Shown piece after piece: positions 1-8,239 of a DNA stretch of 64,000 nt. The DNA comes from Variovorax sp. Sphag1AA (GTDB lineage Bacteria; Pseudomonadota; Gammaproteobacteria; Burkholderiales; Burkholderiaceae_C). Numbering within the stretch: position 1 is the first letter of the stretch; each line of letters opens with the position of its first letter. The stretch is taken from the NCBI RefSeq assembly GCF_014192575.1, contig NZ_JACHYC010000008.1, forward strand, positions 295,922-359,921. Direction: 5' to 3'. A program made the position numbers and the translations under genes. Under the pieces are notes generated by a model. It was not told the DNA's origin and did not search any database. It saw only the letters and a list, made by a program, of their open reading frames with translations.

Positions 1-2223
1 CGGCTTCCCCGTGATCGCCGCCACCGCATTCGCAAAGGCGGGCGCCAGCGGAGGCAGCCCCGGTTCGCCCATGCCAGTGGGCGCATCGGCACTCGGCACG
101 ATGTAGACGGCAATCTGTGGCGCGTCGGTGATTCGTGGCACCACGAAGTCGCTGAAGTTGCTCTGCTGCACGACGCCGTCTTTCAGCGTGATCGCGGCGC
201 CGGGCAGGCACATCGACATCCCCATCACCGCGCCACCCTGCACTTGTGCTTCGACGCTCTTCGGGTTGACCGCGAGATTGCAATGCACGCCAGCCGTCAC
301 GTTGTGCAGCGTGGGCGTGCCGTCCTTCACCGAGGCTTCGACGACATACGCCACCACGGAATTGAAGGACTCGTGTACCGCCACGCCCCAGGCCCGACCT
401 GCGTCGAGCTTCTTCTTGCCGTAGCCGGACTTGTCCACCGCGAGTTGCAGTGCCGCCTTGTGGCGCGGGTGCTGGTCACCAATGAGCTTCATGCGATAGG
501 CGACCGGGTCCTGCCTGGTGGTGCGGGCGATTTCGTCGAGCAGCGTTTCCATGACGAACGCAGTGTGGGTCGAGCCCACGCTGCGCCACCAGAGAACCGG
601 CACGTTGAGCTTGGGGTGATGCACCGTGAGCCGCATCGGCACGTCGTAGGGCTCCTTCATGCCTTCGACTGCAGTGGCGTCGATGCCGTCCTTGACCATC
701 ATCGGCTCGAACATGCTGCCCATCAGCAGCGACTGACCCACGATGACGTGGTCCCAGGCTGTGACCTTGCCCTGCGCGTCGAAACCGATCTTCGCGGTGT
801 GCAGATGCATCGGGCGGTAGTAGCCGCCCTTGATGTCGTCCTCGCGGCTCCACAGCGTGCGGATCGGCGCTGCGATGCCCGCAGCCTGCGCGGCCTTGAC
901 GACGCCACAGGCCTCGGCCACGAAGTCGCTGGTCAGCAAGCCTCGACGGCCGAAGCCGCCGCCCGCCATCAGCGCGTGGACCTTGACGTTCTCGGGCGGC
1001 ACACCCAGCACCTTGGCGGCTGCCATGCCATCGATGCCCGGCATCTGCGTGCCCGTCCAGACTTCGGCCTTGCCTCCCGCGAGGCTGACGGTGCAGTTGA
1101 GCGGCTCCATCGGCGCGTGCGCGAGATACGGGAAGACGAACTCGGCCTCGATCTTGTGCGGGGCTCCGCCGAGCTTCGAGACATCGGCGTCGTACTTGCG
1201 ATTGCCCGGCTTCGTCGCGAGCTCGCGGTATTGCGCGAGCTGCTTTTCGCTGTCGACCTTCTCGACGCCGCTGGTGTCCCAATCGAGCTTGACCGCGTCG
1301 CGGCCCTGCTTGGCGGCCCAGTAGCCGTCGGCGACCACCGCCACGCCTTCCGCGCCGCGGTCAAGCTGTACGCGCACAACGGCCTTCACGCCCTTGATCG
1401 CCTTCGCGGCGCTGTCGTCCACCGACTTGAGCTTGGCGCCGAACACTGGCGGATGAGACACGACGGCGGTCAGCATGCCAGGCAGGCGCATGTCGATGCC
1501 GTAGTCCTGGTGGCCGCTGGACTTGGCCTGCGCGTCGAGCCGGCCGGTGGGTTTGCCGATTAGGCGGAAGTCCTTCGGGTCCTTGAGCTTGACGTTCTCG
1601 GGCACCGGCAGCTTCATCGCCGCTTCGGCGAGCTCGCCGTAGCCCAGTTGCTTGCCGCCGGGGCCGATCACGACGCCATTGCGCGTTTGCAGCGTCGAGG
1701 CATCCACCTTCCACTGTGCCGCTGCCGCGCTGACCAGCATGGCGCGGGTGCGAGCGCCGAGTTCGCGGTATTGCATGTACGAGTTCTTGATGGAACCCGA
1801 GCCGCCCGTGATGTGCATGCCGAACGCAGGGTCGACATAGGCGGGATCGTTGGTGCCGTGAACGCTTCGGACCTTGGACCAGTCGGCGTCGAGTTCTTCA
1901 GCCAGGATCATCGGCAGCCCGGTCTGCACGCCCTGCCCGAAGTCGAGCCGGTTGATGGTGATGGTGGTCGTGCCGTCGCGGTCGATGCGCACGAAGGCCG
2001 CCGGCTGCTGGAACGGTTTCAGGCCTGCCGGCCTGGCGGGTGCCGCGCTCGTGTCCTGCGCGAGCGCGCCCATCGGAAAGACACCGAGCGCGAAGCCGCC
2101 CACCGCCGCGAGCTTCAGGAAGCTGCGACGAGGCAGGCCATTGGGTTCGGTGGTGTTCTCGTCGCGCGTCATCAGCGCGCGGAGGTTGGCGGGCAGCTCG
2201 AAAGTGGCTTGATCGAAGTTCAT
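1..2223 (-). CDS. xanthine dehydrogenase-family molybdopterin-binding subunit (isoquinoline 1-oxidoreductase beta-like), 3' end outside window
   Basis: Large catalytic subunit of a molybdenum hydroxylase that hydroxylates N-heterocycles or oxidises aldehydes. The reading frame is open from the ATG at 2223 through position 1 (741 codons), so the C-terminus lies outside the window. A twin-arginine signal (RRSFLK at residues 32-37, then a hydrophobic stretch ending at ALAQ) predicts Tat export of the folded cofactor enzyme. The glycine-rich AGGGFGRRG motif near residue 420 is typical of the molybdopterin-binding domain. It starts 14 bp after the [2Fe-2S] subunit gene ends and is surely co-transcribed with it. 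No separate FAD subunit is seen, as expected for the two-subunit IorAB type that passes electrons to a cytochrome. The substrate cannot be read from sequence. Confidence 0.9.
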   Translation of the reverse strand, partial: MNFDQATFELPANLRALMTRDENTTEPNGLPRRSFLKLAAVGGFALGVFPMGALAQDTSAAPARPAGLKPFQQPAAFVRIDRDGTTTITINRLDFGQGVQTGLPMILAEELDADWSKVRSVHGTNDPAYVDPAFGMHITGGSGSIKNSYMQYRELGARTRAMLVSAAAAQWKVDASTLQTRNGVVIGPGGKQLGYGELAEAAMKLPVPENVKLKDPKDFRLIGKPTGRLDAQAKSSGHQDYGIDMRLPGMLTAVVSHPPVFGAKLKSVDDSAAKAIKGVKAVVRVQLDRGAEGVAVVADGYWAAKQGRDAVKLDWDTSGVEKVDSEKQLAQYRELATKPGNRKYDADVSKLGGAPHKIEAEFVFPYLAHAPMEPLNCTVSLAGGKAEVWTGTQMPGIDGMAAAKVLGVPPENVKVHALMAGGGFGRRGLLTSDFVAEACGVVKAAQAAGIAAPIRTLWSREDDIKGGYYRPMHLHTAKIGFDAQGKVTAWDHVIVGQSLLMGSMFEPMMVKDGIDATAVEGMKEPYDVPMRLTVHHPKLNVPVLWWRSVGSTHTAFVMETLLDEIARTTRQDPVAYRMKLIGDQHPRHKAALQLAVDKSGYGKKKLDAGRAWGVAVHESFNSVVAYVVEASVKDGTPTLHNVTAGVHCNLAVNPKSVEAQVQGGAVMGMSMCLPGAAITLKDGVVQQSNFSDFVVPRITDAPQIAVYIVPSADAPTGMGEPGLPPLAPAFANAVAAITGKP

Positions 2224-2237
2224 GGTGATCTCCTCGT

Positions 2238-2711
2238 TCAAGCCAGCGCCTTGGCGGCGTCGGCGACGGCGGCGCGGATGCGCACGTAGGTGCCACAGCG
2301 GCAGATGTTGCCGGCCATGGCTGAATCGATCTCGGCCTCGCTAGGCAGCTTTCCGGGCGTGACGGTCTTCAGGAAGGCGGTGGCCGACATGATCTGGCCG
2401 CTCTGGCAGTAGCCGCACTGCGCCACGTCATGCTTGACCCAGGCTTCATGCACCGCCTTGCCGACCTTGTCGCTGCCATCGGTGACTGCTTCGATGGTGG
2501 TGATCTTCTGGCCCGCCGCGGCGGAGATCGGCGTCACGCACGAGCGGATCGCCTGGCCGTTGAGATGCACCGTGCAGGCCCCGCAGAGCGCAGCGCCACA
2601 ACCGAACTTGGTGCCGGTCATGCCCAGCGTGTCGCGCAAGGCCCAGAGGATGGGGGTGGAGGGATCGGCGTCGACCTGCAGGTCCTTGCCGTTGATGCGA
2701 AGGGTAGTCAT
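2238..2711 (-). CDS. (2Fe-2S)-binding subunit of molybdenum hydroxylase (IorA/CoxS-like)
   Basis: Small electron-transfer subunit partnering the molybdopterin subunit downstream. The 157 residues match the usual length of this family. The N-terminal plant-ferredoxin cluster has C38, C43, C46 and C58. The C-terminal helical domain carries the second cluster with C99-G-Y-C102 and C137-R-C139. There is no signal peptide, so it probably rides out with the Tat-signalled large subunit. It is the first gene of the operon, and its upstream region (2712-2786) faces the TetR gene end and holds a candidate operator. Confidence 0.95.
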   Translation of the reverse strand: MTTLRINGKDLQVDADPSTPILWALRDTLGMTGTKFGCGAALCGACTVHLNGQAIRSCVTPISAAAGQKITTIEAVTDGSDKVGKAVHEAWVKHDVAQCGYCQSGQIMSATAFLKTVTPGKLPSEAEIDSAMAGNICRCGTYVRIRAAVADAAKALA

Positions 2712-2732
2712 GGTGGGGCTTTCTCGTCTTCG

Positions 2733-2747
2733 ATGAATATTGATTCG
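2733..2747. promoter_or_regulatory. candidate TetR operator upstream of the molybdenum hydroxylase operon
   Basis: ATGAATATTGATTCG contains the dyad GAAT-N4-ATTC. It matches the site upstream of the TetR gene (3390-3404) at 10 of 15 positions, sharing GAA...ATTCG. It lies 22 bp before the start codon of the [2Fe-2S] subunit, a position where a repressor would block transcription. Role inferred from position and similarity only. Confidence 0.4.
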
Positions 2748-2786
2748 GCGAAACGATAGACCTGTGCGCAGGCCAGGTCAAGCGAC

Positions 2787-3359
2787 TCAGGCCTTGATAC
2801 CGTCCCAGCAGAGGCCGAAGGCCATCGCGAGGTTCTCGTCCGTGCGCGCCAGCGCACCAGAACGAAGCAGGTTGGCGGTCTCGCGCACCGAGCCGCCAAA
2901 GCTGTTGGTCAACAGAACCGTGGGCACGTCCTTCAGGATCTGGTGCGCCTTGGCCGATTCGATCAGGTCGACCCAGTCCTTGATGAGCCGGGCGGAGAGA
3001 TTGCGGCTCTCTTCGCTGAACCAGGGCGAGTTGTAGTACTGCTCGAGAAAGACCACCTGCGCATAGTGCGTCAGGCGGTGTTCGAGCCAGTTCATCCACA
3101 TGTGCCGGAAGCGGCTGCGAAACGGCGCTTTCGGGTCATCGCCGTGCATGAGCATGGCGGCGGTGGTCGTCTTGGCCTGCTCGTAGAGCGCGACCATCAA
3201 TTCTTCTTTCGACTTGAAGTAGACGTACAGCGTGCCCGTGGCCAGGCCCGCTTCGCGCGCAATGGCGGCCATGGTCAGCCCGCTCAGGCCGGTCTGTTCG
3301 ACCAGCGTGAACGTGGCTTCGGCGATGGCGCGGAGCTTTTCGTCGTCCTTGGGTTTCAC
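2787..3359 (-). CDS. TetR/AcrR family transcriptional regulator
   Basis: A 190-residue regulator of usual TetR length. The N-terminal helix-turn-helix spans about residues 8-53 (LSGLTMAAIAREAGLATGTLYVYFKSKEEL region); the rest is the ligand-binding helical domain. It lies directly upstream of, and on the same strand as, the molybdenum hydroxylase genes, with 75 bp between. The simplest inference is a repressor of its own gene and of that operon, released by the hydroxylase substrate. Similar imperfect dyads precede both transcription units. Confidence 0.93.
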   Translation of the reverse strand: MKPKDDEKLRAIAEATFTLVEQTGLSGLTMAAIAREAGLATGTLYVYFKSKEELMVALYEQAKTTTAAMLMHGDDPKAPFRSRFRHMWMNWLEHRLTHYAQVVFLEQYYNSPWFSEESRNLSARLIKDWVDLIESAKAHQILKDVPTVLLTNSFGGSVRETANLLRSGALARTDENLAMAFGLCWDGIKA

Positions 3360-3389
3360 GGCGGCGATCTTAGTGCCTTTTGGTTATTG

Positions 3390-3405
3390 GCGAACATATA
3401 TTCGC
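3390..3405. promoter_or_regulatory. candidate TetR operator (autoregulation)
   Basis: GCGAA-CATATA-TTCGC is a perfect 5-bp-arm dyad 30 bp upstream of the tetR start codon. The arm TTCG and the A/T centre recur in the 2733-2747 site before the hydroxylase operon. Confidence 0.45.
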
Positions 3406-3424
3406 TCAACCCGCCGATCGGGAC

Positions 3425-3442
3425 TCGAGCCCGGGGGCTCGA
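3425..3442. terminator. hairpin after the exported RidA gene
   Basis: TCGAGCCC-GG-GGGCTCGA is a perfect 8-bp inverted repeat with a 2-nt loop, 11 bp past the stop codon of the minus-strand RidA-like gene. No T-run follows in the transcription direction, so it is at best a weak or Rho-assisted terminator or an RNA-stabilising stem. Confidence 0.4.
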
Positions 3443-3453
3443 TCAGGGTGGCC

Positions 3454-3942
3454 TCAGTGCGGAATGCAGGGGCTCGTCTTGGAGCACTTGTCTCCGATGA
3501 CGGCCGTCGCCTGGATCTCGATCTGCATGCCCGGCACGGCGAGGTTCGACACCGTGATCTGCGCGCTCGCCGGGAAATTGCGGTTGGGGAACATCTCGCT
3601 GCGCACCTTCGAGAAGGTGGCGCCGTTGCGGGCATCGGTCATGAACACCGTCATCGTGACCACGTCCTGCAGGCTGCCGCCGGCCCGCTTCAGCGTCTGG
3701 TCGATCAGCGCAAAGACCGTTCGCGCCTGCGCCTCGAAGTCACCCTTGATGTCCTTGCCGGTCAGGTCGGTCGTGGTGGTCTCGCCGGCGAGCCAGACGA
3801 CGCGCCCGCCTTCGGTGATCACCGCCGGCGAATAGGAGCGGCCCTTGATCCGCTCTCCCTGCTCCATGTAGTCCGCCGCCAGGGCGGACGTGGCAAACGT
3901 CAACGCAGCCGCACTCGCGGCGAAAGAGGCCAATAGCTTCAT
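3454..3942 (-). CDS. exported RidA (YjgF/YER057c/UK114) family protein
   Basis: RidA-fold protein, normally a small cytosolic imine/enamine deaminase. Here 162 residues include an N-terminal signal peptide (MKLLASFAASAAALTFATSALA, cleavage near residue 22), so it should act in the periplasm. The RidA core follows: LAGETTTT, then FALIDQTLKRAGGSLQDVVTMTVFMTD, and the conserved C-terminal block ending IEIQATAVIG. A C-terminal tail holds two cysteines (KCSKTSPC) that could form a disulphide. I chose the ATG at 3942 because the signal peptide begins there; the frame is open further upstream without a plausible domain. It is the last gene of a cluster of mostly exported catabolic proteins. Confidence 0.9.
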   Translation of the reverse strand: MKLLASFAASAAALTFATSALAADYMEQGERIKGRSYSPAVITEGGRVVWLAGETTTTDLTGKDIKGDFEAQARTVFALIDQTLKRAGGSLQDVVTMTVFMTDARNGATFSKVRSEMFPNRNFPASAQITVSNLAVPGMQIEIQATAVIGDKCSKTSPCIPH

Positions 3943-4010
3943 CGAAGATCTCCGGTGGGGATGCGACGGTTCAGGTCGCGTTGCTGAGGAAGAAGTCGGA
4001 CGCGGCCGCA

Positions 4011-5345
4011 TCAGCAGCAGCACGCATCCACGCAAAGGTGCCGCGGCGCGCGTGCAGACAATGTGCGCACGGAGTCGCATGCCTCGTGCACGATCCGTTC
4101 GTGGTCGCACGCGATGAATCGGCCATGCCGCAGGAGGATCCGCCCGTCGACCATCACGGTGTCGATGTTGGCGGGCTGTGCCGAATACACCAGCGAATAG
4201 GCGGGATCGACGACGGGCGCCATGTTCGGGTCCCCGGTGCGCACGACGATGATGTCCGCCCGCTTGCCGGTCACCAGTGATCCGACGCGGTCCGCGATGC
4301 CGAGATCGTGAGCGCCGTCGATCGTGGCCAGCTCGAGCAGCCGCTTCGGCGACAGCGGGATGCGCGCACCGAAGCGCTGCTTGTGCGACCACAGCAGTGC
4401 ACGCATGCAGCTGAAGAAGTCCGCATTGGCCGACGCCGCCGAGCTGTCGACCGACAGGCTCTGCCGCACCCTGGCTTCGAGAAGCTCCTGGAACTGGATT
4501 TCGCCACGCGTCGCCTGCGCATAGTGGACTTCGATGACCGGCGAACAGGTCATCGAGGTGCCGCTTTCGGCGAGCCGCACGCATTCGTCGGGCGATATGC
4601 CCTGCGGATGCACGAGCTGCAGGTCGGACCCCAGCAGGCCGTGCTGGTCGAGCACCGACACCACGCCGGGCCGCGCATGCATCGTGACAGGCAGCCCGAG
4701 CTCGCGGATGCCCTCGATCTCCGCCGCCACGACGTCGATGGGAACCACGCCGCGCGGGTTGGACACCGGTGTGCGCACCGCCGCGCCGAGCGTCAGCAGA
4801 TCGCCCTCGGGCAGGCCGCCGCGCTGCACGCGAGCGAGGTCATTTAGATCCATCGGCCGGTCGAGCGGACTCTCCTGTGCCCAGCCGTACGAGAACCTGC
4901 CGCGCACGCCCATGTCGTTCATCGCGCGGATCTCGGCATCCGCATGCGCCGGGCTCCGCGTGTTGTGCGACCAGTTGTTCACCGTCGTGATGCCGGAGGC
5001 GATGCCCTCCGCAAGCCCCAGGCGCACGGAACGGTAGCTGTCCTCGGGCGTGAAGAGCGGCCCGATGCCCAGCGTGACCGGGAAGTAGCCGCGCACCGCA
5101 TCGTCGCCCCGGACGAGCGCGCGCAGCGAGCTGTTCCACAGATGCCAGTGCGTGTCGACGAAGCCCGGCATGACGATCATGCCGCGCGCGTCCACTTCCC
5201 TGGCGCCGTCCGCCTTGAGATCAGGGCCGATCGCCGCGATCTGGCCGTCGCGCACCAGCACATCCGCGCACGGCATGTCGCCGAGCACCGGATCCATGGT
5301 GAGCACGTGTCCGCCGCGGATGACGAGCTCGCTGCCCGTGCTCAT
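4011..5345 (-). CDS. amidohydrolase (cytosine deaminase/chlorohydrolase-like, TatD-barrel metal hydrolase)
   Basis: A 444-residue cyclic-amidohydrolase-superfamily enzyme of the ATZ/TRZ-type, hydrolysing or deaminating a small ring or amide substrate. Metal-site motifs are visible in order: FVDTHWHLW near the N-terminus, VTMHARPG, LVHPQG, and SVDSSAAS where the catalytic Asp is expected. The ATG at 5345 overlaps the stop of the Bug receptor gene (ATGA), so the two are translationally coupled. The receptor may therefore deliver the substrate. No signal peptide. The exact substrate is not readable. Confidence 0.88.
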   Translation of the reverse strand: MSTGSELVIRGGHVLTMDPVLGDMPCADVLVRDGQIAAIGPDLKADGAREVDARGMIVMPGFVDTHWHLWNSSLRALVRGDDAVRGYFPVTLGIGPLFTPEDSYRSVRLGLAEGIASGITTVNNWSHNTRSPAHADAEIRAMNDMGVRGRFSYGWAQESPLDRPMDLNDLARVQRGGLPEGDLLTLGAAVRTPVSNPRGVVPIDVVAAEIEGIRELGLPVTMHARPGVVSVLDQHGLLGSDLQLVHPQGISPDECVRLAESGTSMTCSPVIEVHYAQATRGEIQFQELLEARVRQSLSVDSSAASANADFFSCMRALLWSHKQRFGARIPLSPKRLLELATIDGAHDLGIADRVGSLVTGKRADIIVVRTGDPNMAPVVDPAYSLVYSAQPANIDTVMVDGRILLRHGRFIACDHERIVHEACDSVRTLSARAPRHLCVDACCC

Positions 5346-6310
5346 TCCGCTTTTGCTCCGGAGATGCGGATCAGACGTTCCTTCTGGGCCATGTCCGCCT
5401 GGATGAACTTCGCGAAGTCGTCGGGCGTCGAGAACACGGGGTCGAATCCGCGGGCCGTCACCTGCGTCTCGCGGAACGCGGGGTCCGCAGTGATCGCAGC
5501 AACGTCGGCGTAGATCTTCTGCACGATGGCAGGCGGCGTGCCGCCGGTGGCGAAGAGGCCGAACCACGATTCGTGCGGGTCGATGTCGGCGTAACCCGCC
5601 TCCTTCAGCGTGGGCACGTTCGGCAGGCTCGGAAGACGTTCCGCGCGCCCCACCGCGATCGGCTTCAACTTGCCCGTCGCGATGTGCATCTGCGCGCCTG
5701 GAACGCCGGCCAGCGTCAGGTCGACCTCGCCGGACAGCACGGCGAGCACCGCCGGCGAGATGCCTTTGTACGGCACATGGTTGAGGTCGATGTGGCTGCG
5801 GTGCCTGAGCCCTTCGAAGAGCAGATGCGGCAGGCTGCCCGAGCCGTACGACGCATAGCTCAGGCCGTTCGGCTTCGATTTGGCCAGCGCCACCAGCTCG
5901 TCCATCGTGTTCGCCGACACCGAGGGATTGGCGATCACCATCTGCGGCAGGCTCACGAGCCGCGAGATGGGCGCGAGGCCGCGCACCGGGTCGTACGGCA
6001 GCGACTGGGACAGGAACGGATTGCTGGTGATCGTGGCCTCGCTGGTCAGCAGCAGCGTGTGGCCGTCCGCAGGCGCCTTCGCCACCGCGGACGCGCCGAT
6101 GATGGTGGAGGCGCCCGCCTTGTTGTCGACGATCACCGGCTTGCCCCACTTCTTCTGCAGCCTGTCGGCCAGCGTGCGGGCAAGCACATCCACCCCGCCG
6201 CCCGGCGCATAGGGGACCACGATCTTCACGGTCTGGCTCGGAAAGCCCTGCGCGAAGACTCCCATCGGCAGCGACAGGCACAACGCCGCGAGAAACCTGA
6301 ACAACTTCAT
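5342..6310 (-). CDS. Bug-family tripartite tricarboxylate transporter substrate-binding protein
   Basis: Periplasmic solute receptor of about 322 residues. The signal peptide MKLFRFLAALCLSLPMGVFAQG is followed by the family opening FPSQTVKIVVPYAPGGGVDVLAR and the VDNKAGASTIIG segment. A TTG four codons upstream (6322) is a possible start, but the ATG at 6310 begins the signal peptide directly. No TctA/TctB membrane genes are nearby, which is common for the many orphan Bug receptors of Comamonadaceae and Burkholderiales. It overlaps the amidohydrolase gene by 4 bp. Confidence 0.93.
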   Translation of the reverse strand: MKLFRFLAALCLSLPMGVFAQGFPSQTVKIVVPYAPGGGVDVLARTLADRLQKKWGKPVIVDNKAGASTIIGASAVAKAPADGHTLLLTSEATITSNPFLSQSLPYDPVRGLAPISRLVSLPQMVIANPSVSANTMDELVALAKSKPNGLSYASYGSGSLPHLLFEGLRHRSHIDLNHVPYKGISPAVLAVLSGEVDLTLAGVPGAQMHIATGKLKPIAVGRAERLPSLPNVPTLKEAGYADIDPHESWFGLFATGGTPPAIVQKIYADVAAITADPAFRETQVTARGFDPVFSTPDDFAKFIQADMAQKERLIRISGAKAE

Positions 6311-6341
6311 CGATAAGCCCAAGGAAACAAGAGAGAGATAT

Positions 6342-7442
6342 TCAACCGCGCAGTTGCGGCATCAGCTGGAATGCGTTGTCGCGGTAGACCGCGCGCAGCT
6401 CTTCCGGCGTCAGCCCCGAAGTTTGCAGCCCGGCCGAGATGCGGTGCGGCTCGACCCACGGATAGTCTGACCCGAACACGATCTGCGACGTCGGCACGAT
6501 CATCTTCAGGATGCCGATGTGCACCGCATCCGCCGCCGCGGCGGTGTCGTAGTAGAAGCGGCGGAAGTGATGCAGCCGCGAGTCGGCCGGCGCCTTGCGC
6601 GCGAGACTCTCGGTGGTCTCGCCCACCAGGTAGCGCTGCGCCCAGATGCTGCCGCCGCCGTGCGACCAGATGTAGCGCACATCCGGCGTCGCCTTGGCGG
6701 TGCCGTTGTGGATCAGGCTCACCATCGCGCGCGCCATGTCGGAACCCAGCTCGACGAAGGTCGGCAGGATGCCCGGCTGGAAGTCCCACGAGCAGCAGTT
6801 GGGTGCCGTGGCGTGCGTGTAGACGATCGCCTTGCGACGGTTGAGCTCTTCCCAGACCGGCGCGAAGGACTTGTCGCCCAGCCACTTGTCGTCATAGCTC
6901 GACAGCAGGCCGACGCCGTCCGCCTTCAGGGTGTCGAACGCGTATTCGATCTCGCGCAGCGTGCCTTCCACGTCCGGCAGCGGCAAGACCGCGAAGTGGC
7001 CATAGCGCCCCTTGTAGTCGGACTTGAGGCGCGCGGCATATTCATTGAGCTCGCGCGCCGCCTTGCGCGTCTCGGCCACGTCGCCGAACCAGACGCCCGG
7101 CTGCGTGACCGAGAGGAACGCCTTCTCGACATTGCCGCGGTCCATCGACTCGATGTCCTGCGCCACCGTGTAGGTCTTGAACTGCTCGAAGCCGAGCACC
7201 GGCTTCACCGAATTCTTCGACTCGACGAGCTTGACCCACGCCGGCGAAAAGAAATGGTGATGGAAGTCGATGCGCGGGACATTGACCGCCGGCGCTGGCT
7301 GTGCGGATTGAACCGCCTGTGCGAGCGCACCGGCGCCGGGCACGGCAGCGGTCGCGCCGAGCGCGGCGAGCGAGCGAAGGAACCCGCGACGGGAGCTGCA
7401 ACCCAGGTGGCCGCAGTTCGGTTGCCATCTTGCTCTGTTCAT
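6342..7442 (-). CDS. Tat-exported amidohydrolase_2 (ACMSD/resorcylate decarboxylase-like)
   Basis: A 366-residue protein of the amidohydrolase 2 family, whose members decarboxylate or hydrolyse aromatic acids at a single-metal TIM barrel. The twin-arginine signal SSRRGFLRSLAALGA (about residues 16-30) runs to an ALAQ cleavage site. Metal-site motifs: FHHHF (the HxH pair), YTHATAP, WSHGGGSIW and FGSDYPWV with the essential Asp. Export is unusual for this family. It sits between the Bug receptor and the SnoaL-like gene, 31 bp and 12 bp away, so probably one operon. Confidence 0.9.
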   Translation of the reverse strand: MNRARWQPNCGHLGCSSRRGFLRSLAALGATAAVPGAGALAQAVQSAQPAPAVNVPRIDFHHHFFSPAWVKLVESKNSVKPVLGFEQFKTYTVAQDIESMDRGNVEKAFLSVTQPGVWFGDVAETRKAARELNEYAARLKSDYKGRYGHFAVLPLPDVEGTLREIEYAFDTLKADGVGLLSSYDDKWLGDKSFAPVWEELNRRKAIVYTHATAPNCCSWDFQPGILPTFVELGSDMARAMVSLIHNGTAKATPDVRYIWSHGGGSIWAQRYLVGETTESLARKAPADSRLHHFRRFYYDTAAAADAVHIGILKMIVPTSQIVFGSDYPWVEPHRISAGLQTSGLTPEELRAVYRDNAFQLMPQLRG

Positions 7443-7454
7443 TCCTGCGCTACC

Positions 7455-8075
7455 TCAGTGGCTGCCGAACAGCTTGTACGAAGGATCGTCGCGACCCGTG
7501 CGTGCGCCCATCACGTAGCCACTCTTCACGATGGCGGCCGGCACGTCGAGCACGCGGCGGTAGTCCATCACCGTCTGGCGGCTGTCGAGTCCCCACTTGC
7601 CGTTGCGACGCGACCATTTGTCCAGGTAGCGCGAATGCATCCAGCGCTCTTCGTACACATCGTCGCGGCCTTCCTTCTTGACCAGCAGCGTGGCGGTGCC
7701 AGTCGACTCGCTGACCGCGGTGTCGCCCTTGACCTCGATGAGGATGTTGGTGATGCGGTGGTTGTTGCCCTCCATCTCGCCGTGGGCCTTCATCATGAAG
7801 TCGGTGTAAGCGGCCCAGTTGGGGAACACCGACTTGCCGAATTCGACCTTGGCGTCGGGATGTCCGATCGACATCAGCAGTTCGCGGTCCAGCCGGTCCA
7901 GCGCACGCGGGTACTTGTAGAGCAGCTCGGTGATGGCCTGCTTGCTCAGCAGCTCTGCGAGTTGCGCCGACTGCACCTTCGCCTGGGTTTGAGCCTGCGC
8001 CTGGACGCCGACGGAAAAGAGGGCTGCGCATGCAATCGTCGAACTGACGAGCAAGCGGCGGGAAATGGATCGCAT
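7455..8075 (-). CDS. exported SnoaL-like / NTF2-fold protein
   Basis: A 206-residue NTF2-like fold protein with a signal peptide (MRSISRRLLVSSTIACAALFSVGVQAQA). The SnoaL_4-type domain starts near residue 40 (LLSKQAITELLYKYPRALDRLDRELL). The family includes ring-modifying dehydratases, isomerases and small subunits. The ATG at 8075 is preferred over a TTG two codons upstream because AGGAG sits 8 nt before it. It is the first gene of the minus-strand cluster, divergent from LysR at 8240, which probably controls it. Confidence 0.87.
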   Translation of the reverse strand: MRSISRRLLVSSTIACAALFSVGVQAQAQTQAKVQSAQLAELLSKQAITELLYKYPRALDRLDRELLMSIGHPDAKVEFGKSVFPNWAAYTDFMMKAHGEMEGNNHRITNILIEVKGDTAVSESTGTATLLVKKEGRDDVYEERWMHSRYLDKWSRRNGKWGLDSRQTVMDYRRVLDVPAAIVKSGYVMGARTGRDDPSYKLFGSH

Positions 8076-8239
8076 CTTCAATTCTCCTGGTGTGGGTCGG
8101 CATGGATTTCAACCGCAGGCGATCCATTGAGCAAACGATTTAATCTCATAGATCCATAAGTTGAAATCATCGAAGAATCAGCGATCTCATTCTTAGAATC
8201 CCGCCGCTGCGGCGCACCGCCGCCACCTCGGGAGCTCTC

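Noticed and set aside
244..1563. 439-codon plus-strand open frame antisense to the molybdopterin subunit
   Set aside because: It is the complement of a well supported gene with Tat signal and cofactor motifs; the peptide is His/Arg/Ala-rich with no recognisable domain, as expected for a shadow frame in GC-rich DNA.
8100..8210. possible GATTT...AAATC dyad in the lysR/SnoaL intergenic region
   Set aside because: Arms of only 5 bp with a 20-nt gap and an imperfect extension; not distinguishable from chance in an A/T-richer spacer.
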